Source: Crossiella sp. SN42 (GTDB taxonomy: Bacteria > Actinomycetota > Actinomycetes > Mycobacteriales > Pseudonocardiaceae). From it: a stretch of 64,000 nt of DNA. Positions 36,929 to 45,916 of the stretch are shown here, one piece after another. Position numbers and translations under genes: made by a program. Each line of letters begins with the position of its first letter. Position 1 is the first letter of the stretch. The DNA is taken from positions 98,042 through 162,041 of the forward strand of contig NZ_JAMHIV010000027.1 in assembly GCF_023897065.1 (NCBI RefSeq), given 5' to 3'. Under the pieces are notes generated by a model, which ran no database searches, was not told the origin of the DNA, and saw nothing but the letters and a program-made list of their open reading frames with translations.

Positions 36929-37243
36929 TCAGGCCCGCTTCATGGAGGAGCGGTTGGCCTGCTCCTGACGCTCGTAGTCCGCGAGACCGCTCTTCAAGTT
37001 GGTGATCATCGCCTGGATGGAGGCGATCAACTTGTCGGCGGCGGCCACGAGCCCGGTGGGGCCGGTGGCGGGCAGGTCGAGACGCTTGGCCAGCTCGATG
37101 CTCGCGGGGTCGTTGGCGGGCGCCTCCTGGATGCCGATCGCCGCGGTGTACTCCCGCAGGTCCTTGGCCTCTTCCAGCTCGGCTTCCAGCTTCGCGATCA
37201 GCCCCGGCACCTCGGCCGGCTTGATCATCACTCGATCCGCCAT
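36929..37243 (-). CDS. PE-like small T7SS partner protein
   Basis: 104-aa helical protein with two predicted helices: one near the N-terminus (PGLIAKLEAELEEAKDL) and a second at about residues 63-95 (AAADKLIASIQAMITNL), ending in the T7SS signal YxxxE at Tyr90-Glu94 (YERQE). The size, order and signal fit a PE-like partner of the next PPE-like protein. ATG at 37243 has GGAGGG six bases upstream. It is 28 bases from the PPE-like gene. Confidence 0.75.
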   Translation of the reverse strand: MADRVMIKPAEVPGLIAKLEAELEEAKDLREYTAAIGIQEAPANDPASIELAKRLDLPATGPTGLVAAADKLIASIQAMITNLKSGLADYERQEQANRSSMKRA

Positions 37244-37360
37244 GGGTTCCCTCCAGCAACGTCCTCCCAGACGGGACCTAGGATGTCACAACCCATGACG
37301 GCGGTTCCCCGCTTTGTCCACAGGTGAGCCAGCTCACATGACATTCGCAAATTCGGCGGA

Positions 37361-37957
37361 TCAAGTCTTCGCCGGGAGCTTCTCGATCACCGCGCTGAGC
37401 ACCTTCTCGGCGAACCCGCAGGCGTCCGGGGTGACCGCGGGCATGGTCTTGTACGAGGTGAAGTAGGAGCGCAGCGTCTCGGTGTCCGAGATCGCCGTGA
37501 AGACCATGCAGCCGCGCTGGTCAGCGCCGTCCAGGGAGCGCACGGACGGGTAGCCTGCGACCTTGCCGACCTCCAGGCCGGAGCCCGCCTTGGGGGCCTC
37601 CGCGCCGAACTTCTTCAGCAGGGTGTCCCGGTAGAGCTCGACCCGCACCTCGGCGCGGCTGTTGGCGTAGTTGCTCCAGGCGCAGCTGGCCGCCGCGGGC
37701 TTGGGCTTGTCCGGCAGGCCGAGGCTGCTGAGCTGGGCCGCGGGCAGGATCTCGCAGGGCGCGGTGCGGAAGGCGCCCTCCACCGTCTTGGGCTGGGTGG
37801 TGACCTTCGTCCAGTCCCCCGCGGCCGCGGCCGAGGTGGTCGGGGCCGGGGGCTGCGTCGGCGCGGGCGCCTCGCCCCCACAGGCGGTGACCAGCACCGC
37901 GGACAACACCACCACGGACCCGAGCAACCAACGTCGTACCGTCACGGCAGCGAGCAT
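37361..37957 (-). CDS. DUF3558-type lipoprotein, copy 2
   Basis: 198-aa predicted lipoprotein. A signal peptide (about residues 1-25) ends at the lipobox-like VTAC, then there is a Pro/Thr linker and a domain with paired Cys (TAPCEILP and ASCAWSN; QRGCMVF and PDACGFAE). It aligns by eye with the upstream protein: both share PCE, C-x-W, KVAGYP and the late DACG. These match DUF3558 proteins frequent in Pseudonocardiaceae. ATG at 37957 lies eight bases after the upstream stop. Function is unknown. Confidence 0.8.
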   Translation of the reverse strand: MLAAVTVRRWLLGSVVVLSAVLVTACGGEAPAPTQPPAPTTSAAAAGDWTKVTTQPKTVEGAFRTAPCEILPAAQLSSLGLPDKPKPAAASCAWSNYANSRAEVRVELYRDTLLKKFGAEAPKAGSGLEVGKVAGYPSVRSLDGADQRGCMVFTAISDTETLRSYFTSYKTMPAVTPDACGFAEKVLSAVIEKLPAKT

Positions 37958-37965
37958 ACGGAGGT

Positions 37966-38508
37966 TCAGCTGCCCGCGGGCAGCTTCCCGATGACTGCCT
38001 CGGCCACCCGCTGGGCGCTCCCGCAGGCGTCCGGGACGGCCTTCGGCGCGCTGAAGGCCACGTGCAGCGCCTCGGTGGCCGACACCCCGATCCGGAACTC
38101 GCAGCCCCGCCCGTCGCCGCCCTCCTGGGCGCGCACCGCCGGGTAGCCCGCGACCTTGACCACGGACACGCCCGCCGAGCCGGGCTCCCGGTCGTAGCGC
38201 TGGGCCAGCGACAGCGGGTCCAGCTCGACCAGGACCGCGGTGCCGCTGTCCTGGTCCCGCCAGGTGCAGCCGGCCGGGTCCGCCTGCGCGCTGGTGACCG
38301 GGGGCGAGGGCAGGCCGAGGTCGCGGCGCTCGGCCTCGGTCAGCGTCTCGCAGGGGTTGACCCGGAAGTCCTTGTCCACCGACTTGGGGCTGGCGACCCT
38401 GGTCCACTCCTTGACCACCGCGCTGGTCTCCGGCCCCGGCGGCGCGTCGGTGCAGGCGGTCAGGCCGGTCCCCAGCACCGCGAGCAGCGCCCAGCGGCGG
38501 AGAGCCAT
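37966..38508 (-). CDS. DUF3558-type lipoprotein, copy 1
   Basis: 180-aa predicted lipoprotein with signal peptide MALRRWALLAVLGTGLTAC and lipobox Cys19. The mature part has four Cys in the DUF3558 pattern (NPCETLTEAE, AGCTWRD, GRGCEFRI, PDACGSAQ) and the KVAGYPAVRA strand shared with the next gene. ATG at 38508 has GGGAGG eight bases upstream. The tandem pair lies between thrC and the PE-like gene, at the head of the ESX island. Confidence 0.82.
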   Translation of the reverse strand: MALRRWALLAVLGTGLTACTDAPPGPETSAVVKEWTRVASPKSVDKDFRVNPCETLTEAERRDLGLPSPPVTSAQADPAGCTWRDQDSGTAVLVELDPLSLAQRYDREPGSAGVSVVKVAGYPAVRAQEGGDGRGCEFRIGVSATEALHVAFSAPKAVPDACGSAQRVAEAVIGKLPAGS

Positions 38509-38524
38509 CGCGGGGACCTCCCGC

Positions 38525-39610
38525 TCAGCCGAGCTCGAGCGCGGCGGCCACCGCGCCGGGGTCCACCGGCAGCGGCTCGACCTCGGTCATGCCGAGCAGG
38601 GCGGTGTCCGGGTCCTTGAGGCCGTGGCCGGTGACCGTGCACACCACCAGTGAGCCCTTGGGCAGCCTGCCGTCCTCGGCGGTGGCCAGCAGACCGGCCA
38701 CGCTGGAGGCGGAGGCCGGTTCCACGAACACGCCCTCGCGGGCGGCCAGCAGCTTGTAGGCGGCCAGGATGTGCTCGTCGGAGAGCGCGTGGAACAGGCC
38801 CTCGGACTCGTCCCTGGCCTCGACCGCGCCGGTCCAGGAGGCCGGGCTGCCGATCCGGATGGCGGTGGCGATGGTCTCCGGGTTGGACACCGGGTGGCCC
38901 AGCACCAGCGGGGCCGCGCCCTCGGCCTGGAAGCCGAACATGCGCGGGGTCGAGGCCACCACGCCGTCCGCGGCGTACTCGCGGTAGCCCTTCCAGTAGC
39001 CGGTGATGTTGCCCGCGTTGCCCACCGGCAGGCAGTGGATGTCCGGGGCCCGGCCGAGCACGTCGCAGACCTCGAACGCGGCCGACTTCTGGCCCTCGAT
39101 GCGCACCAGGTTCACCGAGTTGACCAGGTAGACCGGGTGCGCGGAGGCGGTCTTGCGGGCCAGCTCCAGGCAGTCGTCGAAGTTGCCGTCGACCTGCAGG
39201 ATGCGCGCGCCGTAGGCCACCGCCTGGGCCAGCTTGCCCAGCGCGATCTTGCCGCGCGGCACCAGTACCGCGCTGGTCAGCCCGGCGCGGGCGGCGTAGG
39301 CCGCGGCCGAGGCCGAGGTGTTGCCGGTGGAGGCGCAGATGACCGCCTTGCTGCCCTCGGCCTTGGCGTAGGTCATGGCCACGGTCATGCCGCGGTCCTT
39401 GAACGAGCCGGTCGGGTTGACGCCCTCGATCTTGAGGAAGACCTGGCAACCGGTCAGCTCGGACAGGTGCGCCGCGGGCAGCAGCGGGGTGCCGCCCTCG
39501 TGCAGGGTGATGATCTCCGCGCCCTCGGGCACCGCGATCCGGTCCCGATAGGCGTTGATGATCCCCGGCCAGCCCGGACGCGTCGACGACTCAGCAGCAA
39601 GCGTGGTCAC
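38525..39610 (-). CDS. thrC: Threonine synthase
   Basis: 361-aa PLP enzyme converting O-phosphohomoserine to threonine. The PLP lysine is in [15 protein letters not shown], the phosphate-binding loop is in LPVGNAGNI, and [17 protein letters not shown] is typical. It is the short form usual in actinobacteria, without the long N-terminal domain. GTG at 39610 overlaps the hom stop (GTGA). Downstream the pathway partner thrB is displaced by the lipoprotein and ESX genes. Confidence 0.96.
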   Translation of the reverse strand: MTTLAAESSTRPGWPGIINAYRDRIAVPEGAEIITLHEGGTPLLPAAHLSELTGCQVFLKIEGVNPTGSFKDRGMTVAMTYAKAEGSKAVICASTGNTSASAAAYAARAGLTSAVLVPRGKIALGKLAQAVAYGARILQVDGNFDDCLELARKTASAHPVYLVNSVNLVRIEGQKSAAFEVCDVLGRAPDIHCLPVGNAGNITGYWKGYREYAADGVVASTPRMFGFQAEGAAPLVLGHPVSNPETIATAIRIGSPASWTGAVEARDESEGLFHALSDEHILAAYKLLAAREGVFVEPASASSVAGLLATAEDGRLPKGSLVVCTVTGHGLKDPDTALLGMTEVEPLPVDPGAVAAALELG

Positions 39611-40911
39611 AGTTGCTCACCCTCCACCCGCATCACGGCGGCCACCTCACGGACGATGGGCAGCCCGGCGATCTTCTCCACGGTGGAGCGCAGCGCCTCG
39701 TCCGGCGCCATGTGCGTGACCACGACCAGGTTGGCCGAGCCCTCGCGGCCCTCCTGGCGGACCGCGGCGATGCTCACGCCGTGCTCGGCGAACATCGCGG
39801 CCACCTGGGTCAGCACGCCCGGCTGGTCCTCGACCTCCAGGCTGATGTGGTACGCGGTGAGCGTCTCGCCCATCGGCCGCACCGGCAGCTGGGCGTAGGC
39901 GGACTCACGAGGGCCCCGGCCGCCGAGCACCTTGTTGCGGGCCACCGCGACCAGGTCGCCGAGCACCGCGCTGGCGGTGGGCGCGCCACCGGCGCCAGGG
40001 CCGTAGAACATCAGCTGACCGGCCGCCGCGGCCTCCACGTAGACCGCGTTGAACGCGCCGTTCACGCTGGCCAGCTGGTGGGTGCGCGGGATCATCGCCG
40101 GGTGCACGCGCACCGAGACGCTGTCCGCGCCGTCCTCGCCGACCACCCGCTCGCAGATGGCCAGCAGCTTGACCGTGCGGCCGAGCAGCCGGGCCGCGGC
40201 GATGTCGGAGGCGGTGACCGAGGCGATGCCCTCGCGGTAGACGTCGGAGGCGGTGACCCTGGTGTGGAAGGACAGCGAGGCCAGGATGGCGGCCTTGGCC
40301 GCGGCGTCGAAGCCGTCCACGTCCGCGGTCGGGTCGGCCTCGGCGTAGCCCAGCCGGGAGGCCTCCTCAAGCGTCTCGCCGTAGCCGGCGCCGGTGGCGT
40401 CCATCGCGGAGAGGATGTAGTTGGTGGTGCCGTTGACGATGCCCATCACCCTGGTGATCTGGTCACCGGCCAGCGACTCGCGCAGCGGGCGCAGCAGCGG
40501 GATGGCCCCGGCCACCGCGGCCTCGAAGTACAGGTCGGCGCCGGAGGCGTCCGCGGCGGCGTAGAGCTCCGCGCCGTGCTCGGCCAGCAGCGCCTTGTTC
40601 GCGGTGACCACCGACTTGCCGTTGGTCAGCGCCGTGCCGAGCAGCCCGCGCACCGGGTCGATGCCGCCGATGACCTCGACGATCACGTCGGCGTCCCCGT
40701 TGACCAGGGCGGCGGCGTCGGTGGTCAGCAGCTCGGCGGGCACGTCGGTGTGCTTGTGCGGGCGGCGGACCGCGATGCCGGTCAGCTCGACCGGGGCGCC
40801 GATGCGCGCGGTGAGGTCCTCGGCCTGCTCGCGGAGCAGCCGCACCACCTCGGTGCCGACGGTCCCGCATCCGAGCAGCGCGACTTTGATCGGCTCTCCG
40901 CCGTTGGTCAC
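39607..40911 (-). CDS. hom: Homoserine dehydrogenase with ACT domain
   Basis: 434-aa NAD(P)-dependent enzyme making homoserine. The Rossmann motif is [18 protein letters not shown], the catalytic domain has [14 protein letters not shown] and [18 protein letters not shown], and a C-terminal ACT domain (about 355-434, [20 protein letters not shown]) is the likely threonine feedback site. GTG at 40911 overlaps the lysA stop, and its own stop overlaps thrC, so lysA, hom and thrC are translationally coupled. Confidence 0.97.
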   Translation of the reverse strand: MTNGGEPIKVALLGCGTVGTEVVRLLREQAEDLTARIGAPVELTGIAVRRPHKHTDVPAELLTTDAAALVNGDADVIVEVIGGIDPVRGLLGTALTNGKSVVTANKALLAEHGAELYAAADASGADLYFEAAVAGAIPLLRPLRESLAGDQITRVMGIVNGTTNYILSAMDATGAGYGETLEEASRLGYAEADPTADVDGFDAAAKAAILASLSFHTRVTASDVYREGIASVTASDIAAARLLGRTVKLLAICERVVGEDGADSVSVRVHPAMIPRTHQLASVNGAFNAVYVEAAAAGQLMFYGPGAGGAPTASAVLGDLVAVARNKVLGGRGPRESAYAQLPVRPMGETLTAYHISLEVEDQPGVLTQVAAMFAEHGVSIAAVRQEGREGSANLVVVTHMAPDEALRSTVEKIAGLPIVREVAAVMRVEGEQL

Positions 40912-42326
40912 AGCACCTCCAGGCGCAGCAGGTCGTCCTCGGTCTCCCGGCGCAGCACCAGCCGGTGCTCGCCGTCGCGCACGGCGACCACGGCCGGCCG
41001 GGGCAGCCGGTTGTAGCTGCTGGCCATCACGTAGCAGTAGGCCCCGGTCGCGGCCACCGCGACCAGGTCGCCCGGGGCGATGTCCTCGGGCAGCCAGCAG
41101 TCTCGCACCACCACGTCACCGGACTCGCAGTGCTTTCCCACCAGCCGGGACAGCACCGCCTCGGACTCGACCTCGCGGGAGACCAAGCGGCAGTCGTAGA
41201 CCGCGTCGTAGAGCGCGGTGCGGATGTTGTCGCTCATGCCGCCGTCCACGCTGACGTAGCGGCGGACGGACCCGCCGGTCACCGTGACGTCCTTGATGGT
41301 GCCCACCTCGTAGAGGGTCACCGTGCCCGGCCCGACGATGGCCCGGCCCGGCTCCACCGCGACCTTGGGCGTGGGCAGCCCGGCCAGCTCGCACTCCCGC
41401 GCCACGATCGCGCGCAGCTGGTCGGCCAGCTTGGCAGGCGGCGGCGGGTCGTCCTCGGCGGTGTAGGCGATGCCGAGGCCGCCACCCAAGTCCACAGTGG
41501 ACAGTGCGGCCAGCGCGTCCGCGCCGTGCTCCTTGTGCAGCTCGGCCAGCAGCCCGATCACCCGGTGCGCGGCGATCTCGAAGCCGTCCGCCTCGAAGAT
41601 CTGCGAGCCGATGTGGCTGTGCAGGCCGACCAGGCGCAGGCCATCGGCGGCCAGCACCCGGCGGGCCGCCTCGGCGGCGTCCCCGGAGGCCAGCGAGAAG
41701 CCGAACTTCTGGTCCTCGTGCGCGGTGGCGATGAACTCGTGCGTGTGCGCCTCGACACCCACGGTGACCCGGATCAGCACGGACTGGACGATCCCGGCCT
41801 CCCGGGCGACCTGGTCCAGCCGGGCGATCTCGTGGAAGGAGTCCACCACCACGGTGCCCACCCGGCCGCGCACCGCGGCGCGCAGCTCGGCCACGGACTT
41901 GTTGTTGCCGTGGAAGGTGATCCGCTCGCTGGGGAAGTCCGCGCGCTGGGCCACGGCCAGCTCGCCGCCGCTGCAGATGTCCAGGCTCAGCCCCTCCTGG
42001 GCCACCCAGCGGGCGATCTCCACGGAGAGGAAGGCCTTGGACGCGTAGTGCACCAGGGTCGGGTCGCCGAAGGCCTCGGCGTGCTCGGCGCAGCGCGCGC
42101 GGAAGTCCGCCTCGTCCATCACGAACAGCGGCGTGCCGTAGGTCTCGGCCAGCTCGCGCAGGTCGGCCCCGGCCACCCGCACGGCGCCGTCCGGCCCCCG
42201 TTTGGCGTTCCTCGGCCACACGGACTCCGGCAGCTCGCCGAGCGCGTCGGCGGTGGACGGCCGGGGTCCGGCCGTCGCGGGAACAATGACGTCAGCGTGC
42301 CGAGGACCGGCGGGGTGTGCCCTCAC
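40908..42326 (-). CDS. lysA: Diaminopimelate decarboxylase
   Basis: 472-aa PLP enzyme of fold type III for the last step of lysine synthesis. The PLP lysine is in [10 protein letters not shown], the Gly-rich phosphate loop is in [13 protein letters not shown], and the active-site Cys and Tyr residues are in [10 protein letters not shown] and [14 protein letters not shown] at 42326 has GAGG ten bases upstream. It is the first gene of the lysA-hom-thrC run and follows argS by 54 bases. Confidence 0.96.
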   Translation of the reverse strand: MRAHPAGPRHADVIVPATAGPRPSTADALGELPESVWPRNAKRGPDGAVRVAGADLRELAETYGTPLFVMDEADFRARCAEHAEAFGDPTLVHYASKAFLSVEIARWVAQEGLSLDICSGGELAVAQRADFPSERITFHGNNKSVAELRAAVRGRVGTVVVDSFHEIARLDQVAREAGIVQSVLIRVTVGVEAHTHEFIATAHEDQKFGFSLASGDAAEAARRVLAADGLRLVGLHSHIGSQIFEADGFEIAAHRVIGLLAELHKEHGADALAALSTVDLGGGLGIAYTAEDDPPPPAKLADQLRAIVARECELAGLPTPKVAVEPGRAIVGPGTVTLYEVGTIKDVTVTGGSVRRYVSVDGGMSDNIRTALYDAVYDCRLVSREVESEAVLSRLVGKHCESGDVVVRDCWLPEDIAPGDLVAVAATGAYCYVMASSYNRLPRPAVVAVRDGEHRLVLRRETEDDLLRLEVL

Positions 42327-42380
42327 GGTCGTTAATCCTCACACACCGCCCGCGCGGCCGTCCGGCGGCATAGACCCTGG

Positions 42381-44051
42381 TCACATCCGCTCGGGCGCAC
42401 TCACGCCCAGCAGGCCCAGCCCGTTGGCCAGCACCTGGCGGGTGGCCGCGCAGAGCAGCAGGCGCGCGGTGGTCAGCGCGGTCGGCTCCTCATCGCCCTG
42501 CGGCAGCACCCGGCAGTTGTCGTAGAACTTGTGGTAGGCGCTGGCCAGCTCCTCCAGGTAGCGGGCCACCCGGTGCGGTTCGCGCAGCTCGGCGGCGGAG
42601 GCGAGCACCTTCGGGAAGTCGCCGATGGTGCGGATCAGCTTGCCTTCCTTCTCGTGCGCGAGCAGCCCGAGCAGCTCGGAGGTGATCTCGGCCGCGGCGG
42701 GCACGGTGATGCCCAGGTCGGCGGCGTTGCGGGCGAGCGAGGAGAGCCGGGCGTGCGCGTACTGGACGTAGAACACCGGGTTCTCGTTGGTGGTCTTGGT
42801 CCACAGGTCCAGGTCGATGTCCAGGGTGGAGTCCACCGAGGAGCGGATCAGCGCGTACCGGGCCGAGTCCACGCCGATCGCCTCGACCAGGTCGTCCAGG
42901 GTGATCACGTTGCCCGCGCGCTTGGCCATCCGGACCGGCACGCCGTCCTTGACCAGGTTGACCATCTGGCCGATGAGCACCTCGACGCAGTTCGGGTCGT
43001 CGCCGAAGGCGGCCGCGGCGGCCCGCAGCCTGCCGATGTAGCCGTGGTGGTCCGCGCCGAGCATGTAGATCAGCCGGTCGAAGCCGCGGGTGCGCTTGTT
43101 CCGGAAGTAGGCGATGTCCGCGGCGATGTAGGCGGCCTCGCCGTTGCCCTTCATGACGACGCGGTCCTTGTCGTCGCCGTAGTCGGTGGAGCGCAGCCAC
43201 CAGGCCCCGGCCTCCTTGTACAGGTGGCCGGAGTTCTTGAGCACCTCCAGCGCGGTCTGCACCTCGCCGGAGCTGTGCAGGGACTTCTCGCTGAAGTAGA
43301 CGTCGAACTCGGTGCGGAACTGGCGCAGGCTCTGCCGGATCGACTCCAGCATCAGCTCCACGCCCAGCTCGCGGAACCTGGCGTCGCGCTGCTCGTCATC
43401 CAGCGAGAGCACGTCCGGCTCCTGCTTGACGATCTTCGCGGCCACGTCGGTGATCCAGTCGCCCGCGTAGCCGTCCTCGGGCACCGGCTCGCCCTTGGCC
43501 ACCGCGACCAGGGACTTGGTCAGCCTGCCGATCTGGGCGCCGGCGTCGTTGATGTAGAACTCGCGGGTGATCTCGCCGCCACCGGCCGCGAGCACCCGGC
43601 CGAGCGCGTCGCCGACCGCGGCCCAGCGGGCGTGGCCCAGGTGCATCGGCCCGGTCGGGTTGGCCGAGACGAACTCCAGGTTGATCTTCTGCCCGGTCAG
43701 CGCGGAGCCGCGGCCGAAGGCCTCGCCCGCGGTCAGCACCTCCTTGACCAGCTGGCCCTGCGCGTCCGCGGCCAGCCGCAGGTTCACGAAGCCGGGTCCG
43801 GCGATCTCGGCGGCGGTGATGCCGTCCTGGGTGGCCAGCGCCTTGGCCAGCTCCTCGGCCAGCTCGCGCGGCACCAGGCCGAGCTTCTTGCCGATCTGCA
43901 GCGCGAGGTTGGTGGCGTAGTCGCCGTGCTCGGGGTTTCTGGGTCGCTCCACCGTGACCGCCGCGGGCAGCACCGCGGTGTCCAGCCCGCGCGCGGTGAG
44001 CACGTCATGGGCGACGGAACGGACCAGGTCAGCCAAGGCAGCAGGAGTCAC
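42381..44051 (-). CDS. argS: Arginyl-tRNA synthetase
   Basis: 556-aa class I synthetase. The HIGH motif appears as GPMHLGHAR, the KMSK-equivalent as [10 protein letters not shown], and the C-terminal anticodon-binding DALR domain starts near [16 protein letters not shown] at 44051 ([18 protein letters not shown]) matches the normal N-terminus; the open frame further upstream contains no family sequence. No tRNA gene is seen upstream, although a tRNA-Arg sits there in mycobacteria. Confidence 0.96.
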   Translation of the reverse strand: MTPAALADLVRSVAHDVLTARGLDTAVLPAAVTVERPRNPEHGDYATNLALQIGKKLGLVPRELAEELAKALATQDGITAAEIAGPGFVNLRLAADAQGQLVKEVLTAGEAFGRGSALTGQKINLEFVSANPTGPMHLGHARWAAVGDALGRVLAAGGGEITREFYINDAGAQIGRLTKSLVAVAKGEPVPEDGYAGDWITDVAAKIVKQEPDVLSLDDEQRDARFRELGVELMLESIRQSLRQFRTEFDVYFSEKSLHSSGEVQTALEVLKNSGHLYKEAGAWWLRSTDYGDDKDRVVMKGNGEAAYIAADIAYFRNKRTRGFDRLIYMLGADHHGYIGRLRAAAAAFGDDPNCVEVLIGQMVNLVKDGVPVRMAKRAGNVITLDDLVEAIGVDSARYALIRSSVDSTLDIDLDLWTKTTNENPVFYVQYAHARLSSLARNAADLGITVPAAAEITSELLGLLAHEKEGKLIRTIGDFPKVLASAAELREPHRVARYLEELASAYHKFYDNCRVLPQGDEEPTALTTARLLLCAATRQVLANGLGLLGVSAPERM

Positions 44052-44239
44052 GGCTCGTAGTCTATGGCGGCCTCGATACCCGTTCGACCTTGTATCCAAC
44101 TGTATGAGGTTTCGGAAGTAATGCTGGGTAGCCGGCCTTGCGCCGGAAGCTTCCCCCAAAGAGCTGACTCGCACCTGACAGCCGATCCTTACACTGACGC
44201 GCGGTAACCCGTACGGCGTGAGACAGGGGCCGGGCAGAC

Positions 44240-45103
44240 ATGGTCAGCGGTAAGAGCAGCAAGAACGCGCGGGCGTCAGCACCGCGCGTGCCGATCGCGA
44301 TGAAGAAGCCCAAGCCTTGGGGCACGATCGCCGCCGTGCTCGCGGTGCTGGTCTTCGCGGGCGGTGTGTTCGGCTACGCCTACGTGCAGAACGCCGACCA
44401 GGCGGCGAAGCAGGCCGCGCTGGCCGAGTACACGCCCTCGGAGTCCAACCAGGACCCCACGGAGAAGATCCAGGGCGTGCTCAAGCAGAAGTACGAGGCC
44501 GGCAAGCACGTGCCCGCCACGCAGCGGGTGGCCTACGACCACTACCCGCCCATCGGCGGGCCGCACGACGAGGTGTGGGCGACCTGCACCGGCGTGGTGT
44601 ACCCGAACCCGGTGCGCAACGAGAACATGGTGCACTCCATGGAGCACGGCGCGGTCTGGATCGCCTACAACCCCGACCAGGTCAAGGGCGGCGACCTGGA
44701 CAAGCTGAAGGCGCGCGCGCAGGGCCAGCAGTTCACCATGATGTCGCCGTACCCCGGCCTGGACAAGCCGATCTCGTTGCAGGGCTGGGGCCGTCAGCTG
44801 AAGCTGGACAGCGCCGACGACCAGCGGATCGACCAGTTCATCTCCGCGGTGCGCCGCAACCAGTACATCTACCCGGAGATCGGCGCCACCTGCGCCACCA
44901 ACGCCTTCGACCCGGACAACGCGCCGCCGTTCGTGGCGGAGAAGCCGGGCCCGGACGCGGTGCCGATGGACGGTGGCACCAAGGCCCCTGACGAGCAGAC
45001 CGGCGGCCAGCCTGGTCAGCCCGGTGGGCAGCCTGGCGGTCAGCCCGGCCAGCCCAGCGGCCAGAACCCGCCGAGCAGCCAGAACCCGCCGCCCGGTGGC
45101 TGA
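44240..45103 (+). CDS. DUF3105 membrane-anchored protein
   Basis: 287-aa protein. A basic N-terminus and one membrane helix (about residues 28-50) are followed by an extracytoplasmic DUF3105 domain ([20 protein letters not shown], then [18 protein letters not shown]) with several conserved His and a Cys pair (ATCTG and GATCATN). The last 50 residues are a Gly/Gln/Pro-rich tail. It is paired with a DUF305 gene by an 8-base overlap, a frequent actinobacterial arrangement. The His-rich core could bind a metal; that is an inference. Confidence 0.88.
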   Translation: MVSGKSSKNARASAPRVPIAMKKPKPWGTIAAVLAVLVFAGGVFGYAYVQNADQAAKQAALAEYTPSESNQDPTEKIQGVLKQKYEAGKHVPATQRVAYDHYPPIGGPHDEVWATCTGVVYPNPVRNENMVHSMEHGAVWIAYNPDQVKGGDLDKLKARAQGQQFTMMSPYPGLDKPISLQGWGRQLKLDSADDQRIDQFISAVRRNQYIYPEIGATCATNAFDPDNAPPFVAEKPGPDAVPMDGGTKAPDEQTGGQPGQPGGQPGGQPGQPSGQNPPSSQNPPPGG

Positions 45104-45839
45104 GCCGGACCCCCGGATCGTGGACGAGACGGACCCGGCGGAGACCGAGCAGGTCTCCGGCCGGGCTCCGTCCCGCGCGATGCGGATCCTGGTGGCCACC
45201 GCCGCGGTGCTGGCGATCCTGATGCTCGGCGCGGCGGGCGGTCTGCTGATCAACCTGCCCAAGCCGTCCGCGGACAGCTCCACACCGCCGCTGGACGGGC
45301 CGGACACCGGCTTCGCCCAGGACATGTCCGTGCACCACCTGCAGGCGGTGGAGATGGCCGCGATGGTGCCCGACCGCAGTGAGGACCGGCTGATCCGGGA
45401 GCTGGCCTTCGACATCCAGAGCACCCAGCTGGAGCAGGTCGGCCGGATGAAGGGCTGGCTGGCGCTGTGGGGGCATCCCGAGCAGTCGCCGACCGGCAAG
45501 TACATGGAGTGGATGAAGGACGCCCCGCCCGGGCACGGGCACGCGCCGGTGCAGCCCGGCCAGTCCGTCGGCACCTACACGATGCCGGGCATGGCCAACC
45601 AGGAGGAGATGTCCAAGCTGCGCAAGCTCAGGGGCGTGGAGTTCGAGGTGTACTTCCTCCAGCTCATGCGGCGGCACCACATCGGCGGCGCGGAGATGGC
45701 CAACTACGGCCGCAAGAACGCCCGGCTCGCGGTGGTGCGCAACCTGGCGGAGAACATCCTCAAGGCCCAGCACTCCGAGCTGGACGTGCTGGACCGCCGC
45801 TTGGTCGAACGCAACGCAGAGCCCCTGCCGCCGAACTGA
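45096..45839 (+). CDS. DUF305 membrane-anchored protein
   Basis: 247-aa protein with one N-terminal membrane helix (about residues 28-50) and an outer four-helix DUF305 domain. Two His/Met motifs are visible, DMSVHHLQAVEMA and MRRHHIGGAEMA, as is usual for this ferritin-like family, which is often linked to copper or silver stress. GTG at 45096 lies inside the Gly/Pro tail coding region of the DUF3105 gene and overlaps its end by eight bases. Confidence 0.88.
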   Translation: MAEPDPRIVDETDPAETEQVSGRAPSRAMRILVATAAVLAILMLGAAGGLLINLPKPSADSSTPPLDGPDTGFAQDMSVHHLQAVEMAAMVPDRSEDRLIRELAFDIQSTQLEQVGRMKGWLALWGHPEQSPTGKYMEWMKDAPPGHGHAPVQPGQSVGTYTMPGMANQEEMSKLRKLRGVEFEVYFLQLMRRHHIGGAEMANYGRKNARLAVVRNLAENILKAQHSELDVLDRRLVERNAEPLPPN

Positions 45840-45868
45840 CAGGTCACCCAAGCGGCGACCTGCGCGCG

Positions 45869-45895
45869 TTACCGGTCGGTAGTACCGTCGGGTAA
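45869..45895. promoter_or_regulatory. 27-bp operator-like dyad before the acyl-CoA dehydrogenase gene
   Basis: Arms TTACCGGTCGGTA (45869-45881) and TACCGTCGGGTAA (45883-45895) around a single G pair at 11 of 13 positions. It ends 21 bases before the start codon. The left arm is itself near-palindromic (TACCG-GT-CGGTA). The shape is typical of a TetR-family site; no tetR gene is adjacent. Confidence 0.6.
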
Positions 45896-45916
45896 TCCGA
45901 CGGCAGGGGGTCAGCG

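Noticed and set aside
44052..44239. Possible tRNA-Arg upstream of argS, as in mycobacteria
   Set aside because: No cloverleaf, TTCGA-type T-loop with matching stem, or acceptor stem could be built on either strand.
44973..45095. Upstream extension of the DUF305 gene from ATG 44973
   Set aside because: The added residues would be the out-of-frame Gly/Pro tail of DUF3105; the GTG at 45096 gives a normal membrane-anchored protein.
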